Positions 31,729-39,793 of a DNA stretch of 54,178 nt are shown here, one piece after another. The notes below the pieces were generated by a model that was given only the letters and a program-made list of their open reading frames with translations, ran no database searches and was not told where the DNA came from. Position 1 is the stretch's first letter. Each line of letters starts with the position of its first letter. A program made the position numbers and the translations under genes. This stretch comes from Candidatus Rokuibacteriota bacterium (GTDB lineage: Bacteria; Methylomirabilota; Methylomirabilia; Rokubacteriales; CSP1-6): contig JACPCG010000194.1 in the NCBI GenBank assembly GCA_016179925.1, positions 1 to 54,178 of the forward strand. The letters run 5' to 3'.

Positions 31729-33555
31729 GTGATCGACACGCGCCTCACCGCCGCCCTGCGCGCGACGCTCCAGCGCGTCTGGGGCTACCCGGCGTTCCTC
31801 CCCCTCCAGGAGGACGCCGCCCGCGCGGTGCTCGAGGGCCGGGACTCCCTCGTCGTCCTGCCGACCGGCGGCGGCAAGTCGCTCTGCTATCAAGCGCCGG
31901 CCGCGCATCTCGGGCGCCTGGCCGTCGTCGTCTCGCCCCTCATCGCCCTGATGAAGGACCAGGTGGACGCGCTTCGCCAGAACGGCGTCCGCGCCGCCTA
32001 CCTCAACAGCAGCCAGGGCCCGGGCGAGCGCGCCGCCGTCGAGCGCGACCTGGACGCCGGGCGCGTCACCCTGCTCTACGTGGCCCCGGAGCGGTTGATG
32101 ATGCCCGGCTTCTTCGAGCGGCTGCGGCGGGCGACGCCGGCCTTCTTCGCCGTCGACGAGGCGCACTGCATCAGCCAGTGGGGCCACGACTTCCGGCCCG
32201 AGTACCGCCAGCTCCGCGTCCTCAAGGCGACGTTTCCGGGGACAGCGGTGCACGCCTACACCGCGACCGCCACCCCGCAGGTCCGCGACGACATCGTGGC
32301 CGAGCTGGGGCTCGAGAACCCGGTCGTCCTCGTCGGCGCCGTGGACCGGCCCAACCTCGTCTACCGGGTAGTGCCGCGGGCCGATCGCATGCGGCAGGTC
32401 CTGGCCGCGATCGAGCGGCATCGCGACCAGGCGGGGATCGTCTACTGCATTCGCCGCGCCGAGGTGGACGAGCTGAGCGCAGCGCTGGCGCGGCGCGGCC
32501 TGCGCGCGCTCCCGTACCACGCGGGACTCCAGGACGCGCCGCGGCGCGCCAATCAGGAGGCGTTCGTCAACGAGCGGGCGGACATCGTCGTGGCGACGGT
32601 CGCCTTCGGCATGGGCATCGACCGCTCGAACGTGCGCTACGTCATCCACACCGGCATGCCGAAGTCGCTCGAGCACTACCAGCAGGAAGCCGGGCGCGCC
32701 GGGCGGGACGGCCTCGAGGCGGACTGCCTGCTCCTCTGGAGCGGCGCGGACTACGCGCTCTGGAAGTCCGTGCTCGAGGCGGAGTCCACGCCCGCGCCCG
32801 GCACGCTCCGCAAGCTGGGCGAGATGTTCGGCTTCTGCCAAGACGCCGTCTGCCGCCATCGCGCGCTCGCCACCTACTTCGGCCAGCCATACCCGACGCC
32901 CGGCTGCAGCCGCGCCTGCGACGTCTGCCTGGGCGAGGTCGCGTCCGTCGACGACGCGCAGGGGATCGCCACGAAGATCCTCCGCGCCGTCGCCGAGCTG
33001 CGCGGCCGCTTCGGCGCCGGCCACCTGGTCGAGGTGCTCGCGGGCGCCGGCGGGGAGCGCATCGTGGGCCTGCATCACGATCGGCTCGACGCCTACGGAT
33101 CGCTGCGGGAGGCGCGCCGGCCCGAGCTGAGGGCGTGGATCGACCAGCTCATCGGCCGGGGGTTCCTCGCGCGCACGAGCGGCGAGTATCCGACGGTCGT
33201 GCTGACGAAGCACGGTGCCGCGGTCCTGCGGGGCGAGCTGGCGGCCGGGCCCCTCAGCCGGATCGCGAAGCCGGCGCGGGCCGCCCGCACGCCGGCAGTG
33301 GCGCCGGGCGGCGCCGCCGGCGGCCCCGACGACCGCGAGCTGTTCGAGGCGCTGCGCCGCCTGCGCCGCGAGCTGGCCGAGGCGCGCGGCGTGCCGCCCT
33401 ACGTGGTCTTCGGCGACGCCACGCTGCGGGAGATGGTGCGCCTGCGCCCGAGCACGCGCGAGGAGTTCCTGGGAGTCAAGGGCGTGGGCGAGTGGAAGTG
33501 CGAGGAGTTCGGCGCGCGCTTCCTGGCCGCCATCGCCGCTGCGCGCACTCCCTAG
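31729..33555 (+). CDS. recQ: ATP-dependent DNA helicase RecQ
   Basis: A 608-residue helicase of normal length. Motif I is LPTGGGKSLCYQ (Lys50), Ia is VVSPLIALMKDQV, II is DEAHCISQWGHDFRPEY (143-159), III is AYTATATPQVRDDI, IV-VI are GIVYCIRRAEVDELS, VATVAFGMGIDRSNVRYVIH and YQQEAGRAGRDG. The RQC zinc cysteines appear in GFCQDAVCRH and GCSRACDVCLG, and an HRDC domain ends the protein (LRRLRRELAEARGVPPYVVF, FLGVKGVGEWK). It unwinds DNA 3' to 5' in repair and fork restart. GTG at 31729 is the first start that keeps the conserved N-terminus. It is on the opposite strand to the flanking LIV genes. Confidence 0.95.
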   Translation: MIDTRLTAALRATLQRVWGYPAFLPLQEDAARAVLEGRDSLVVLPTGGGKSLCYQAPAAHLGRLAVVVSPLIALMKDQVDALRQNGVRAAYLNSSQGPGERAAVERDLDAGRVTLLYVAPERLMMPGFFERLRRATPAFFAVDEAHCISQWGHDFRPEYRQLRVLKATFPGTAVHAYTATATPQVRDDIVAELGLENPVVLVGAVDRPNLVYRVVPRADRMRQVLAAIERHRDQAGIVYCIRRAEVDELSAALARRGLRALPYHAGLQDAPRRANQEAFVNERADIVVATVAFGMGIDRSNVRYVIHTGMPKSLEHYQQEAGRAGRDGLEADCLLLWSGADYALWKSVLEAESTPAPGTLRKLGEMFGFCQDAVCRHRALATYFGQPYPTPGCSRACDVCLGEVASVDDAQGIATKILRAVAELRGRFGAGHLVEVLAGAGGERIVGLHHDRLDAYGSLREARRPELRAWIDQLIGRGFLARTSGEYPTVVLTKHGAAVLRGELAAGPLSRIAKPARAARTPAVAPGGAAGGPDDRELFEALRRLRRELAEARGVPPYVVFGDATLREMVRLRPSTREEFLGVKGVGEWKCEEFGARFLAAIAAARTP

Positions 33556-33566
33556 CGTTCGCTCCC

Positions 33567-33757
33567 CGAAATCCTGTTCACCGTCACCGCGCGGCGGGGC
33601 CGGCGGGCACGTGCGACGGGGGTCGCGGGAGCCCGTTCCCGCCCCGGGGAGAGCGGACGGGGCGCGCCCGGCTGGAGCCCAGCCGCAACGGGGCAAGCGG
33701 ACGCGTGCCGCGTGGTCCCTCGACCCCCGTCGCACGCGCCCCGTCGGCCCCGCCCCG
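33567..33757. other. Structured intergenic element, copy 2
   Basis: Second copy of the element between livG and livF. The left end cgaaatcctgttcac matches the inverted right end of copy 1. The stem pairs 33596-33624 with 33722-33751. The inner 14 pairs (gtgcgacgggggtc) are perfect, while the outer part has one bulge and two mismatches. The apical region repeats gggcgcgcccgg, tggagcccagccgcaacg and gcggacgcgtgccgcgtggtc almost unchanged. The stem differs from copy 1 at several positions, with matching changes on the opposite arm. The right terminal motif is absent. The element ends against the livF stop. It also separates recQ from a convergent gene, so a terminator role is possible here. Confidence 0.7.
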
Positions 33758-33759
33758 CG

Positions 33760-34482
33760 TCAGCCCTCGCGCACCGCGAGCGGGCCGAGATACGCGCGGC
33801 GGATGTGCGGGTCCCGGAGGAGGGCGGCGCCGCTGCCCTCGCCGACGATGCGGCCCGACTCGAGGACGTAGGCGCGATGGGCGAGGGTGAGCGCGGCCTG
33901 CACGTTCTGCTCGACGAGGAAGACGGCGACGCCGCCGCGGTTGATCTCGACCAGCGCCTCGAGGATCGACCGGACCAGACGGGGAGCGATTCCGAGCGAG
34001 GGCTCGTCGAGCATCAGGAGGCGCGGGTTGGTCATGAGCGCGCGCCCCACGGCCACCATCTGCTGCTGGCCGCCGGAGAGCGCGCGCACGATCTGCTGGC
34101 GGCGCTCGCGCAGGTCGGGGAAGAGAGCGAACACCCGCTCGAGGCTGGCCCGACGGGTGCCGCGCGCGCGGGGGGCGAAGGCGCCCAGCTCGAGGTTCTC
34201 CTCCACCGTCATGGTGCCGAAGAGACGCCGCCCCTCGGGCACCATCGCCAGGCCCCGCTCGACGATCGCGTGGGCGCCGACGCGGGAGAGGTCCTCGCCC
34301 TCCCAGTGGATCGCGCCCGCGCGCGGACGCAGGAGCCCCGCGATCGACTTGAGGAGCGTGCTCTTGCCGGCTCCGTTCGGGCCGAGCAGGGCGACGATCT
34401 CGCCCGGCCCGACGGAGAGCGTCACCCCCGAGAGCGCCCGGGCGTCACCGTAGGCGGCCTCGAGGTCGCGGATCTCAAGCAC
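33760..34482 (-). CDS. livF: LIV-type ABC transporter ATPase LivF (second cluster)
   Basis: A 240-residue ATPase. [20 protein letters not shown], Walker [30 protein letters not shown] (LivF-type), signature [15 protein letters not shown], Walker [14 protein letters not shown] and [20 protein letters not shown] are all intact. It would energise a LIV importer together with a LivG that is not present in the window. It overlaps the upstream luciferase-like gene by eight bases. The C-terminus (GPLAVREG) stops beside the structured element. Confidence 0.94.
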   Translation of the reverse strand: MLEIRDLEAAYGDARALSGVTLSVGPGEIVALLGPNGAGKSTLLKSIAGLLRPRAGAIHWEGEDLSRVGAHAIVERGLAMVPEGRRLFGTMTVEENLELGAFAPRARGTRRASLERVFALFPDLRERRQQIVRALSGGQQQMVAVGRALMTNPRLLMLDEPSLGIAPRLVRSILEALVEINRGGVAVFLVEQNVQAALTLAHRAYVLESGRIVGEGSGAALLRDPHIRRAYLGPLAVREG

Positions 34483-35254
34483 CGGGCTTCGCCGCCCGGA
34501 GGAGCGCCACGTTCTCCTCGACCGTGTCCGTCCCGGTGATGGCGCGGAGCACGATCTCGTCGACCGCGCCCTGCCACCGGCCGAGCGCCGGCGCGACGGC
34601 GTCCGCGCTCTGGGCGGCGATGGCCGTCTCCATCGGCTTCACACCCATGCGCGCGAAGTTTGCCGCGTACGCCGGGATCGCCGCGTAACGCTCCGCCTCC
34701 GTCTGCAGCCGGTCGAGGGCCGCGGGGCCCAGGGCGAGGCGGACGTACGCGAAGATCTTCGGCGGTTGGCGGCGCGCCGCGGCCGCACCGGCGCGCACCA
34801 GCTCGGCCGAGCGGCGCGCGTGCTCGGGCGTCAGCCAGTTGAAGAGCACGCCGTCGGCGATCTCTCCGGCGAGGCGGCACATCTGGGGACCGAGCGCGGC
34901 GACGACGACGCGTGTCCCTAGCTGGGCCCGCAGCGCGGCGATCCCCGCACGCACGCGCTTGAGAGCATCCGGGTTCGGACTGCCCACCCCGAGGAGGAGA
35001 CGGTCGAGGGGAAGCGCGTTGGCGCGCACGCCCTGGACAATGCTGTCCGGTCCGCGCGTGTGGAGAGGAATCACGCCGATGCCGAGCTCGATACGCCGTG
35101 TCTCCTTCGCCGCCGCGGCGAGCGCGACCAGCCCGTCGGTCGCGCCGGGATGGTTCACCCAGAAGGAGCTGTACCCGAGCCCTTCGGCCTCCCGCGCCGC
35201 GGCGCGGACGATCTCGGGGGCGATGCCGGCGAACACTGCGAAGCCCTGTCCCAT
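34475..35254 (-). CDS. Luciferase-like (LLM class) flavin/F420-dependent oxidoreductase
   Basis: A 259-residue TIM-barrel oxidoreductase. [60 protein letters not shown] and [20 protein letters not shown] are standard LLM blocks. [20 protein letters not shown], then WLTPEH, is the hallmark of the F420-dependent branch, where 'A.GP.M..LAGE.ADG.L' is typical. It is short compared with the usual 280-340, so it may use a reduced barrel insertion. GAGGAGA lies upstream of the ATG. It shares an operon with livF. The substrate cannot be inferred. Confidence 0.85.
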   Translation of the reverse strand: MGQGFAVFAGIAPEIVRAAAREAEGLGYSSFWVNHPGATDGLVALAAAAKETRRIELGIGVIPLHTRGPDSIVQGVRANALPLDRLLLGVGSPNPDALKRVRAGIAALRAQLGTRVVVAALGPQMCRLAGEIADGVLFNWLTPEHARRSAELVRAGAAAARRQPPKIFAYVRLALGPAALDRLQTEAERYAAIPAYAANFARMGVKPMETAIAAQSADAVAPALGRWQGAVDEIVLRAITGTDTVEENVALLRAAKPGA

Positions 35255-35517
35255 CACCGTCTCCTCTCGAGGGTCTGGGCCGCGGCCGGCCCGAGGCTCC
35301 CGTGCAGGGAAGGTATCACGAAGGCCGAGACCACACGATCGCAGTAGCGACACGATAGAATGGCTCTCAGAACATGTATTCGTTTCTGGCGAACGCGCCC
35401 GAACCCTGGACCGCCGAGCCACTTCGACTGAGAGTTCGGCGGACACCCTGTCCCGATTAGACACTCGCACCGGATCCAGCCGATCACCCGATCCCATGAG
35501 ATGGGGTACCATGCTGC

Positions 35518-35538
35518 CGCCGGGCGATCCGCCCGGCG
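35518..35538 (+). promoter_or_regulatory. Perfect 9-bp hairpin next to the ribosome site of the ThDP enzyme gene
   Basis: cgccgggcg (35518-35526) and cgcccggcg (35530-35538) form a perfect stem with an ATC loop. The ribosome site agggaggaga follows at 35540-35549 and the GTG start at 35554. A stem this stable directly before the Shine-Dalgarno could block ribosome loading or protect the mRNA 5' end. The rest of the 300-base upstream gap (35255-35517) shows no gene and no clear promoter. Confidence 0.4.
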
Positions 35539-35553
35539 AGAGGGAGGAGACTC

Positions 35554-37191
35554 GTGAAAGCAGCGGCGGTCGTGGCGGACATCCTCAAGCGCGAAGGCGT
35601 GCAGTTCCTGATCGGCTATCCCGTCAACCAGATCATCGAGGCCGCCGCCGAGGCGGACATCCGCACGATCATCGTGCGCCAGGAGCGGACCGGCCTGCAC
35701 ATGGCGGACGCTGTGAGCCGCGTTACCTCCGGCGAGCGCATCGGCGTGTTCGCCATGCAGCACGGCCCGGGCACGGAGAATTCCTTCGGCGGCGTCGCGC
35801 AGGCCTACGGCGACTCGGTCCCGATCGTGGTGCTCCCCGGAGGCTTCCCGCGGCGGCTCCTCAACATCCCCCCCAACTTCAGCTCGTTCCTCAACTACCA
35901 GCACGTCACCAAGTGGGCCGAGCAGGTGGTCCTGCCGGAATCCGTGCCCGACGCTATGCGCCGCGCCTTCACCCAGGTGCGGAACGGCCGCCCGCGGCCC
36001 GTCCTGGTGGAGTTCCCCGTGGACCTCCTCCGCGAGGAGGTGCCGGACGGCTGGACCTACACGCCGGCGCCGCGGCTTCGCACGGCGCCGGACCCACGCG
36101 CCGTGGCCGAGGTCGCGGCGGCGCTCGTGGCGGCCGAGCGGCCGGTGATCTACGCGGGCCAGGGGGTGCACTACGCGCGCGCCTGGAAGCAGCTCCGCGA
36201 GCTGGCTGAGCTGCTCGAGGCGCCGGTGACGACGAGCCTCCAGGGCAAGAGCGCGTTCCCGGAGACGCATCCGCTCTCGCTCGGCTCGGGTGGCCGGTCG
36301 ATCTCCAAGCAGCTCCACCACTTCCTCGCCAACGCCGACCTTATCTTCGGCATCGGGTGCAGCTTCGCGACGACCAACTACGGCGTCGCCATGCCGAAGG
36401 GCAAGCGCATCGTCCACGCCACGCTCGATCCGGCCGACATCAACAAGGACGTGCGCGCGGAGCTGGCGCTGGTCGGCGACGCGGCCCTCACGCTGGACGC
36501 CCTCCTCGCCGAGGTCCGCGACCGGCTGAAGGGCGGGCCGCGCGGCCGCGCGGCCGCCGTCACCCAGGAGATCAAGCGGCTCAAGACCGAATGGCTCGCC
36601 CAGTGGATGCCGCGGCTCACGGCGGAGTCGAAGCCGCTCTCGCCTTACCGGGTCCTCTGGGACCTCATGCACAGCGTGGACGTTGCCAACACGATCATCA
36701 CCCACGATGCGGGGAGCCCGCGCGACCAGATCTCGCCCTTCTGGGAGCCGGTGGCGCCGCTCACCTACATCGGCTGGGGCAAGACGACGCAGCTCGGCGC
36801 AGGCCTCGGGTTCACCATGGGCGCCAAGCTGGCCCGGCCCGACAAGCTGTGCGTCAACGTCTGGGGCGACGCGGCCATCGGCTTCACCGGCATGGACTTC
36901 GAGACCGCCGTGCGCGAGCGCATCCCGATCCTCTCGGTGCTCCTCAACAACTTCTCGATGGCGATCGAGCTGAAGGTGATGAAGGTCGCGACCGAGAAGT
37001 ACCGGTCCACCGACATCAGCGGCAACTACGCCGACTTCGCCCGGGCGCTCGGCGGCTGGGGGGAGCGCGTGACCGAGCCGGGGCAGATCGTGCCCGCCCT
37101 CAAGCGCGCGATCGAGATGACGCGCGAGGGCACACCGGCGCTGCTCGAGTTCATCACCGAGCAGGCGGTGGACTTCTCAATGTTCTCCTGA
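35554..37191 (+). CDS. ThDP-dependent enzyme, acetolactate synthase-like
   Basis: A 545-residue thiamine diphosphate enzyme with the three usual domains. GVQFLIGYPVNQIIEAAAEA and IIVRQERTGLHMADAVSRVT supply the catalytic Glu44 that activates the cofactor. FAMQHGPGTENSFGGVAQAY and PVLVEFPVDLLREEV end domain 1. RPVIYAGQGVHYARAWKQL starts the middle domain. The ThDP/Mg motif is WGDAAIGFTGMDFETAVRER followed by VLLNN. The first conserved residues read GYPVNQ in place of the usual G.PG, marking a divergent subgroup rather than true acetolactate synthase, so sulfoacetaldehyde, oxalyl-CoA or benzoylformate-type chemistry is equally possible. GTG start with a strong ribosome site. Confidence 0.9.
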   Translation: MKAAAVVADILKREGVQFLIGYPVNQIIEAAAEADIRTIIVRQERTGLHMADAVSRVTSGERIGVFAMQHGPGTENSFGGVAQAYGDSVPIVVLPGGFPRRLLNIPPNFSSFLNYQHVTKWAEQVVLPESVPDAMRRAFTQVRNGRPRPVLVEFPVDLLREEVPDGWTYTPAPRLRTAPDPRAVAEVAAALVAAERPVIYAGQGVHYARAWKQLRELAELLEAPVTTSLQGKSAFPETHPLSLGSGGRSISKQLHHFLANADLIFGIGCSFATTNYGVAMPKGKRIVHATLDPADINKDVRAELALVGDAALTLDALLAEVRDRLKGGPRGRAAAVTQEIKRLKTEWLAQWMPRLTAESKPLSPYRVLWDLMHSVDVANTIITHDAGSPRDQISPFWEPVAPLTYIGWGKTTQLGAGLGFTMGAKLARPDKLCVNVWGDAAIGFTGMDFETAVRERIPILSVLLNNFSMAIELKVMKVATEKYRSTDISGNYADFARALGGWGERVTEPGQIVPALKRAIEMTREGTPALLEFITEQAVDFSMFS

Positions 37192-37199
37192 CGCCGGGC

Positions 37200-37916
37200 T
37201 CAGACCACGAAGCGGTCGAAGAGCTTGCCGAGGAGCCAGCCGACCACGGCCGAGCCGAGGGCCACGGCGGCGAACTCCAGGCCCGACCGGAGGAGCGGCT
37301 TGCCCGTCAGGCGGCCCTTGAACAGGCCGACCCCCAGGAGCGCCAGGACCGACAGTGCCCAGGACGACACGAGGGCGGCCGGGCCCACTCCGAGGAGGAA
37401 GGGGGCGAGCGGGATCGCGGCGCCGATCGTGAACGAGACGAACATCACGCAGCCCGCCTGGACGGGCTTGGAGATGTCGGCGGTGCCCAGCCCGAGGACC
37501 TTCTCCTGGACCGTGCGCAGCAGGAGGTCCTGGTGGCGCGAGAAGATCTTCACGACGCGGTACGCCTCGGGCCGCCCGAGACCCTCGGCGGTGAGCGAGT
37601 GGAGGAGCGCTTCCTGCGCCAGGTAGGGCTCGTCGGCGGCGAGCCGCTCCTGGTCGAGCAGCTCCTTCTCGAACAGCTCCTTCTCGGTCCGCGACGCCAG
37701 GTAGGACCCGGTCGCCATCGAGAGCCCGCCGGTGACGGCCGCCGCGATGCCCGTGATGACGACGGTCACACGGCTCTGTGTGGCGACGGAGACGCCACTC
37801 AGCAGCCCCACCGTGCTGATGAGGCCGTCCTGGATGCCGAAGACGAACTCGCGGGCGCGGATCCGGCGTTCGAGGGCCGCGCGCTTCTCGGTCAGCGCTT
37901 TTTCGGAGCGGTTCAA
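37200..37916 (-). CDS. VIT1/CCC1-family membrane transporter
   Basis: A 238-residue membrane protein of the VIT1/CCC1 iron/manganese transporter family. REFVFGIQDGLISTVGLLSG is the hallmark first membrane helix. AVTGGLSMATGSYLASRTEK is the second (the SMA..EY-like motif). A hydrophilic helical middle region (TEKELFEKELLDQERLAADE) corresponds to the metal-binding arm, and three more helices follow at the C-terminus. It would export or sequester Fe(II)/Mn(II). The proposed start is TTG at 37916, overlapping the peroxiredoxin stop as TTGA. No ATG or GTG lies before the conserved helix. Confidence 0.82.
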   Translation of the reverse strand: MNRSEKALTEKRAALERRIRAREFVFGIQDGLISTVGLLSGVSVATQSRVTVVITGIAAAVTGGLSMATGSYLASRTEKELFEKELLDQERLAADEPYLAQEALLHSLTAEGLGRPEAYRVVKIFSRHQDLLLRTVQEKVLGLGTADISKPVQAGCVMFVSFTIGAAIPLAPFLLGVGPAALVSSWALSVLALLGVGLFKGRLTGKPLLRSGLEFAAVALGSAVVGWLLGKLFDRFVV

Positions 37917-38440
37917 TACTTGAGCGCCGGATCGAGGGTGGCCTCGCCCGGCCGCCAGTCCGCCGGGCAGAGGCGGCCGGTCTGGAGCGCGTCCAGCACC
38001 CGCAGGGTCTCCTCCACGCTCCGCCCGACGTTCATCGGGCTCACGACGACGTAGGCCACCGTGCCCTCCGGCGAGATGACGACGGTGGCCCGAAACGCGC
38101 GGCCATCCTCCGGGTTCAGGACCCCGTACGCCCGCGCCGTGGCCCCGCCGGGGTCCGCGAGGAGGGGGAACGCGATGCCGCCCAGCTCGTCCACCCACGC
38201 CCGGTGGGACGCGACGTCGTCCACGCTCACGCCGAGCACCGCGCAGCGCCGGTCCTGAAATTCCTTGAAACGGCGGTCGAACCCCCGGATCTCGGTCGGA
38301 CAGATGAAGCTGAAGTCGGCCGGGTAGAAGAAGAGCACCAGCCACTGGCGCCGGACGTCGGCGAGTCGCCAGGTGCGGACGCGGCCCTCGTGAACGCCCT
38401 CGAGGGCGAAGTCCGGCGCGGCACTGTTCAGGACCAGCAT
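37913..38440 (-). CDS. Peroxiredoxin (AhpC/2-Cys type)
   Basis: A 175-residue thiol peroxidase. APDFALEGVHEGRVRTWRLA leads to LFFYPADFSFICPTEIRGFD, where Cys47 is the peroxidatic cysteine (motif FICPTE), and PLLADPGGATARAYGVLN is the next conserved block. RLCPADWRPG near the end supplies a resolving cysteine (about residue 158), so it is a typical 2-Cys enzyme that reduces H2O2 and organic peroxides. It is coupled to the VIT1-type transporter, a sensible link between iron handling and peroxide defence. ATG at 38440 fits the fold. An in-frame ATG nine bases earlier is possible. The 5' end abuts a deletion junction, so its promoter may be lost. Confidence 0.9.
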   Translation of the reverse strand: MLVLNSAAPDFALEGVHEGRVRTWRLADVRRQWLVLFFYPADFSFICPTEIRGFDRRFKEFQDRRCAVLGVSVDDVASHRAWVDELGGIAFPLLADPGGATARAYGVLNPEDGRAFRATVVISPEGTVAYVVVSPMNVGRSVEETLRVLDALQTGRLCPADWRPGEATLDPALKY

Positions 38441-39333
38441 GGCGGGCATCCTAGCACACGTGACGCTCGTGGATCCCTGGGCCGAGCAGGTCGAGACCAT
38501 CCGGCAGCGCGGTATCTCGGTGACGGGGCCGCACGAGCCGTTCGAGGCGCGACCGGCGGCGGTGCATCTGCACGAGGCGGCCCGCCTGCGGCGCGATCAC
38601 GACATCGCGTTCGTCGCCATGAAGGTCTACGACACGGCGTGGGCGACTCAGCTCGCGCTCCGGCACCTGGCACCCGAGGGCTACGTCGTTGCAGCCCAGA
38701 ACTGCTGGCCCGACCCGGTGGTGGCAGCCGTGGCCGGCGCCTCGCGCGCCGTGGGGCTCGTCATGTCGAAGATCGGGGTGGCCCTCTGGAAGCCCGGTCA
38801 GGTCGAGCGCGGCATCGAGAAGGGCCAGAGCAAGGGGCACGACGTCTTCGGGCGAGCGGTGGGCCAAGCTCTGCGCGAACGCCATGGGCAACCCGGTCCA
38901 GGCCATGTCCGGGCTCGGCTCGCTCGAGATCATGTCGAGCGAGGTCGGGCGCGCTATCACGATCCACCTCGCGGCGGAAGCCGCGCGCGTCGGGCTCGCG
39001 CTCGGGTACCGCGTGCCCAAGTTCAACGGCGCCGCGGTCGAGCAGTGGGCGGCCGCCGACCGGAGCGAGACGTACGAGGCTCTCGACCGGATGCTCACCC
39101 CGGCCTCCGCAACTGGCCGCAACTGGCGCGCGTCGATGGCGCAGGACATCGCGAAGGGCCGCCCCACCGAGATCGACCACATGAACGGCTACGTGCTGGC
39201 GCAGGGGCGCGAGCGCGGCGTGCCCACGCCCGTCAGCGCGGCGGTGGTCGAGGTCATGCACGAGGTGGAAGAACGCGTTCGAAAACCCGAGCCGCAGAAT
39301 ATCGGGTTGGTGCTGGGCCGCACGGGGTTGTGA
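38439..39333 (+). pseudogene. Ketopantoate reductase-like (ApbA/PanE) gene, N-terminal loss and internal frameshift
   Basis: The sequence enters the Rossmann domain at VTLVDPWAEQVETIRQRGIS, missing the GxGxxG strand that should precede it, and continues through IAFVAMKVYDTAWATQLALR, APEGYVVAAQNCWPDPVVAA and GVALWKPGQVERGIEKGQSK. Near 38850 it breaks. The frame shifts and the C-terminal domain resumes at GERWAKLCANAMGNPVQAMS, DHMNGYVLAQGRERGVPTPV and ending GLVLGRTGL. Around 25-30 residues between these points are absent. The apparent ATG overlaps the divergent peroxiredoxin start and is accidental. An intact gene would be about 340 codons, and this one is near 298. Confidence 0.78.
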
Positions 39334-39351
39334 GCGCCCGGTGGCGCGCTA

Positions 39352-39606
39352 CTAGCCCCTGGGCGCCTTTGAATCTCGCCGGATCCGACGCCAGATCGCC
39401 ACGTCCGCCGCGAGTTCCGCCTCCGTGGTGATGCCGACGCAGGTGGCGTGCGTGTACGGGTAAGTATCCCAGAACGTGACGCCGAGGTCGTAGGCCCGCG
39501 TGAGAAGACGCGCTCCGGGCGCGACCGGGCCGCTCAGGTAGCCGGTTCCGAAGCAGAGGCTCGAGACGGTCAGTCCGGTTCGGCCAAGCCTGACTTGCGT
39601 GACCAC
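39352..39606 (-). pseudogene. Aldo/keto reductase, collapsed
   Basis: From GTG at 39606, VTQVRLGRTGLTVSSLCFGT, GYLSGPVAPGARLLTRAYDL and GVTFWDT are the conserved start of a bacterial aldo/keto reductase (TIM barrel, NADPH). After FWDT the expected catalytic Tyr/Lys region is missing. The frame continues with YPYTHATCVGITTEAELAAD and VAIWRRIRRDSKAPRG, which looks like the family's last helix. About 220 residues have been lost in-frame near 39455-39465, leaving 84 codons. Confidence 0.65.
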
Positions 39607-39733
39607 GGCCTGCGCACCCCCGCTCCCAGAGTACCGACACTATGCGAGAGCCGAGGAAGTCAGTCAACGAGGGTCTTCCAGGCTCGGCCGACGCCGAGGC
39701 GAACGGCCCGGATCATGGCCCGGCGCACCGGCC

Positions 39734-39764
39734 TGTAGCGGGCGGACGGTCGTCGTGCTATACA
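39734..39764 (+). promoter_or_regulatory. Possible promoter of the binding-protein/amidohydrolase operon
   Basis: TGTAGC (39734-39739) and TATACA (39759-39764), the latter with an extended TGC, are spaced 19 bases apart, about 30 bases before the ATG at 39794. The match is weak but sits in the only AT-rich stretch of the gap. The rest of the 39607-39733 interval shows no gene I can name. Confidence 0.35.
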
Positions 39765-39793
39765 CACCCCAAACTGGTACCGGGAGGCGAATC

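Noticed and set aside
35461-37191. Riboswitch (ThDP or other) in the leader of the ThDP enzyme
   Set aside because: Only a single simple hairpin is visible. The conserved THI-box sequences (CUGAGA, ACCUGA) are absent.
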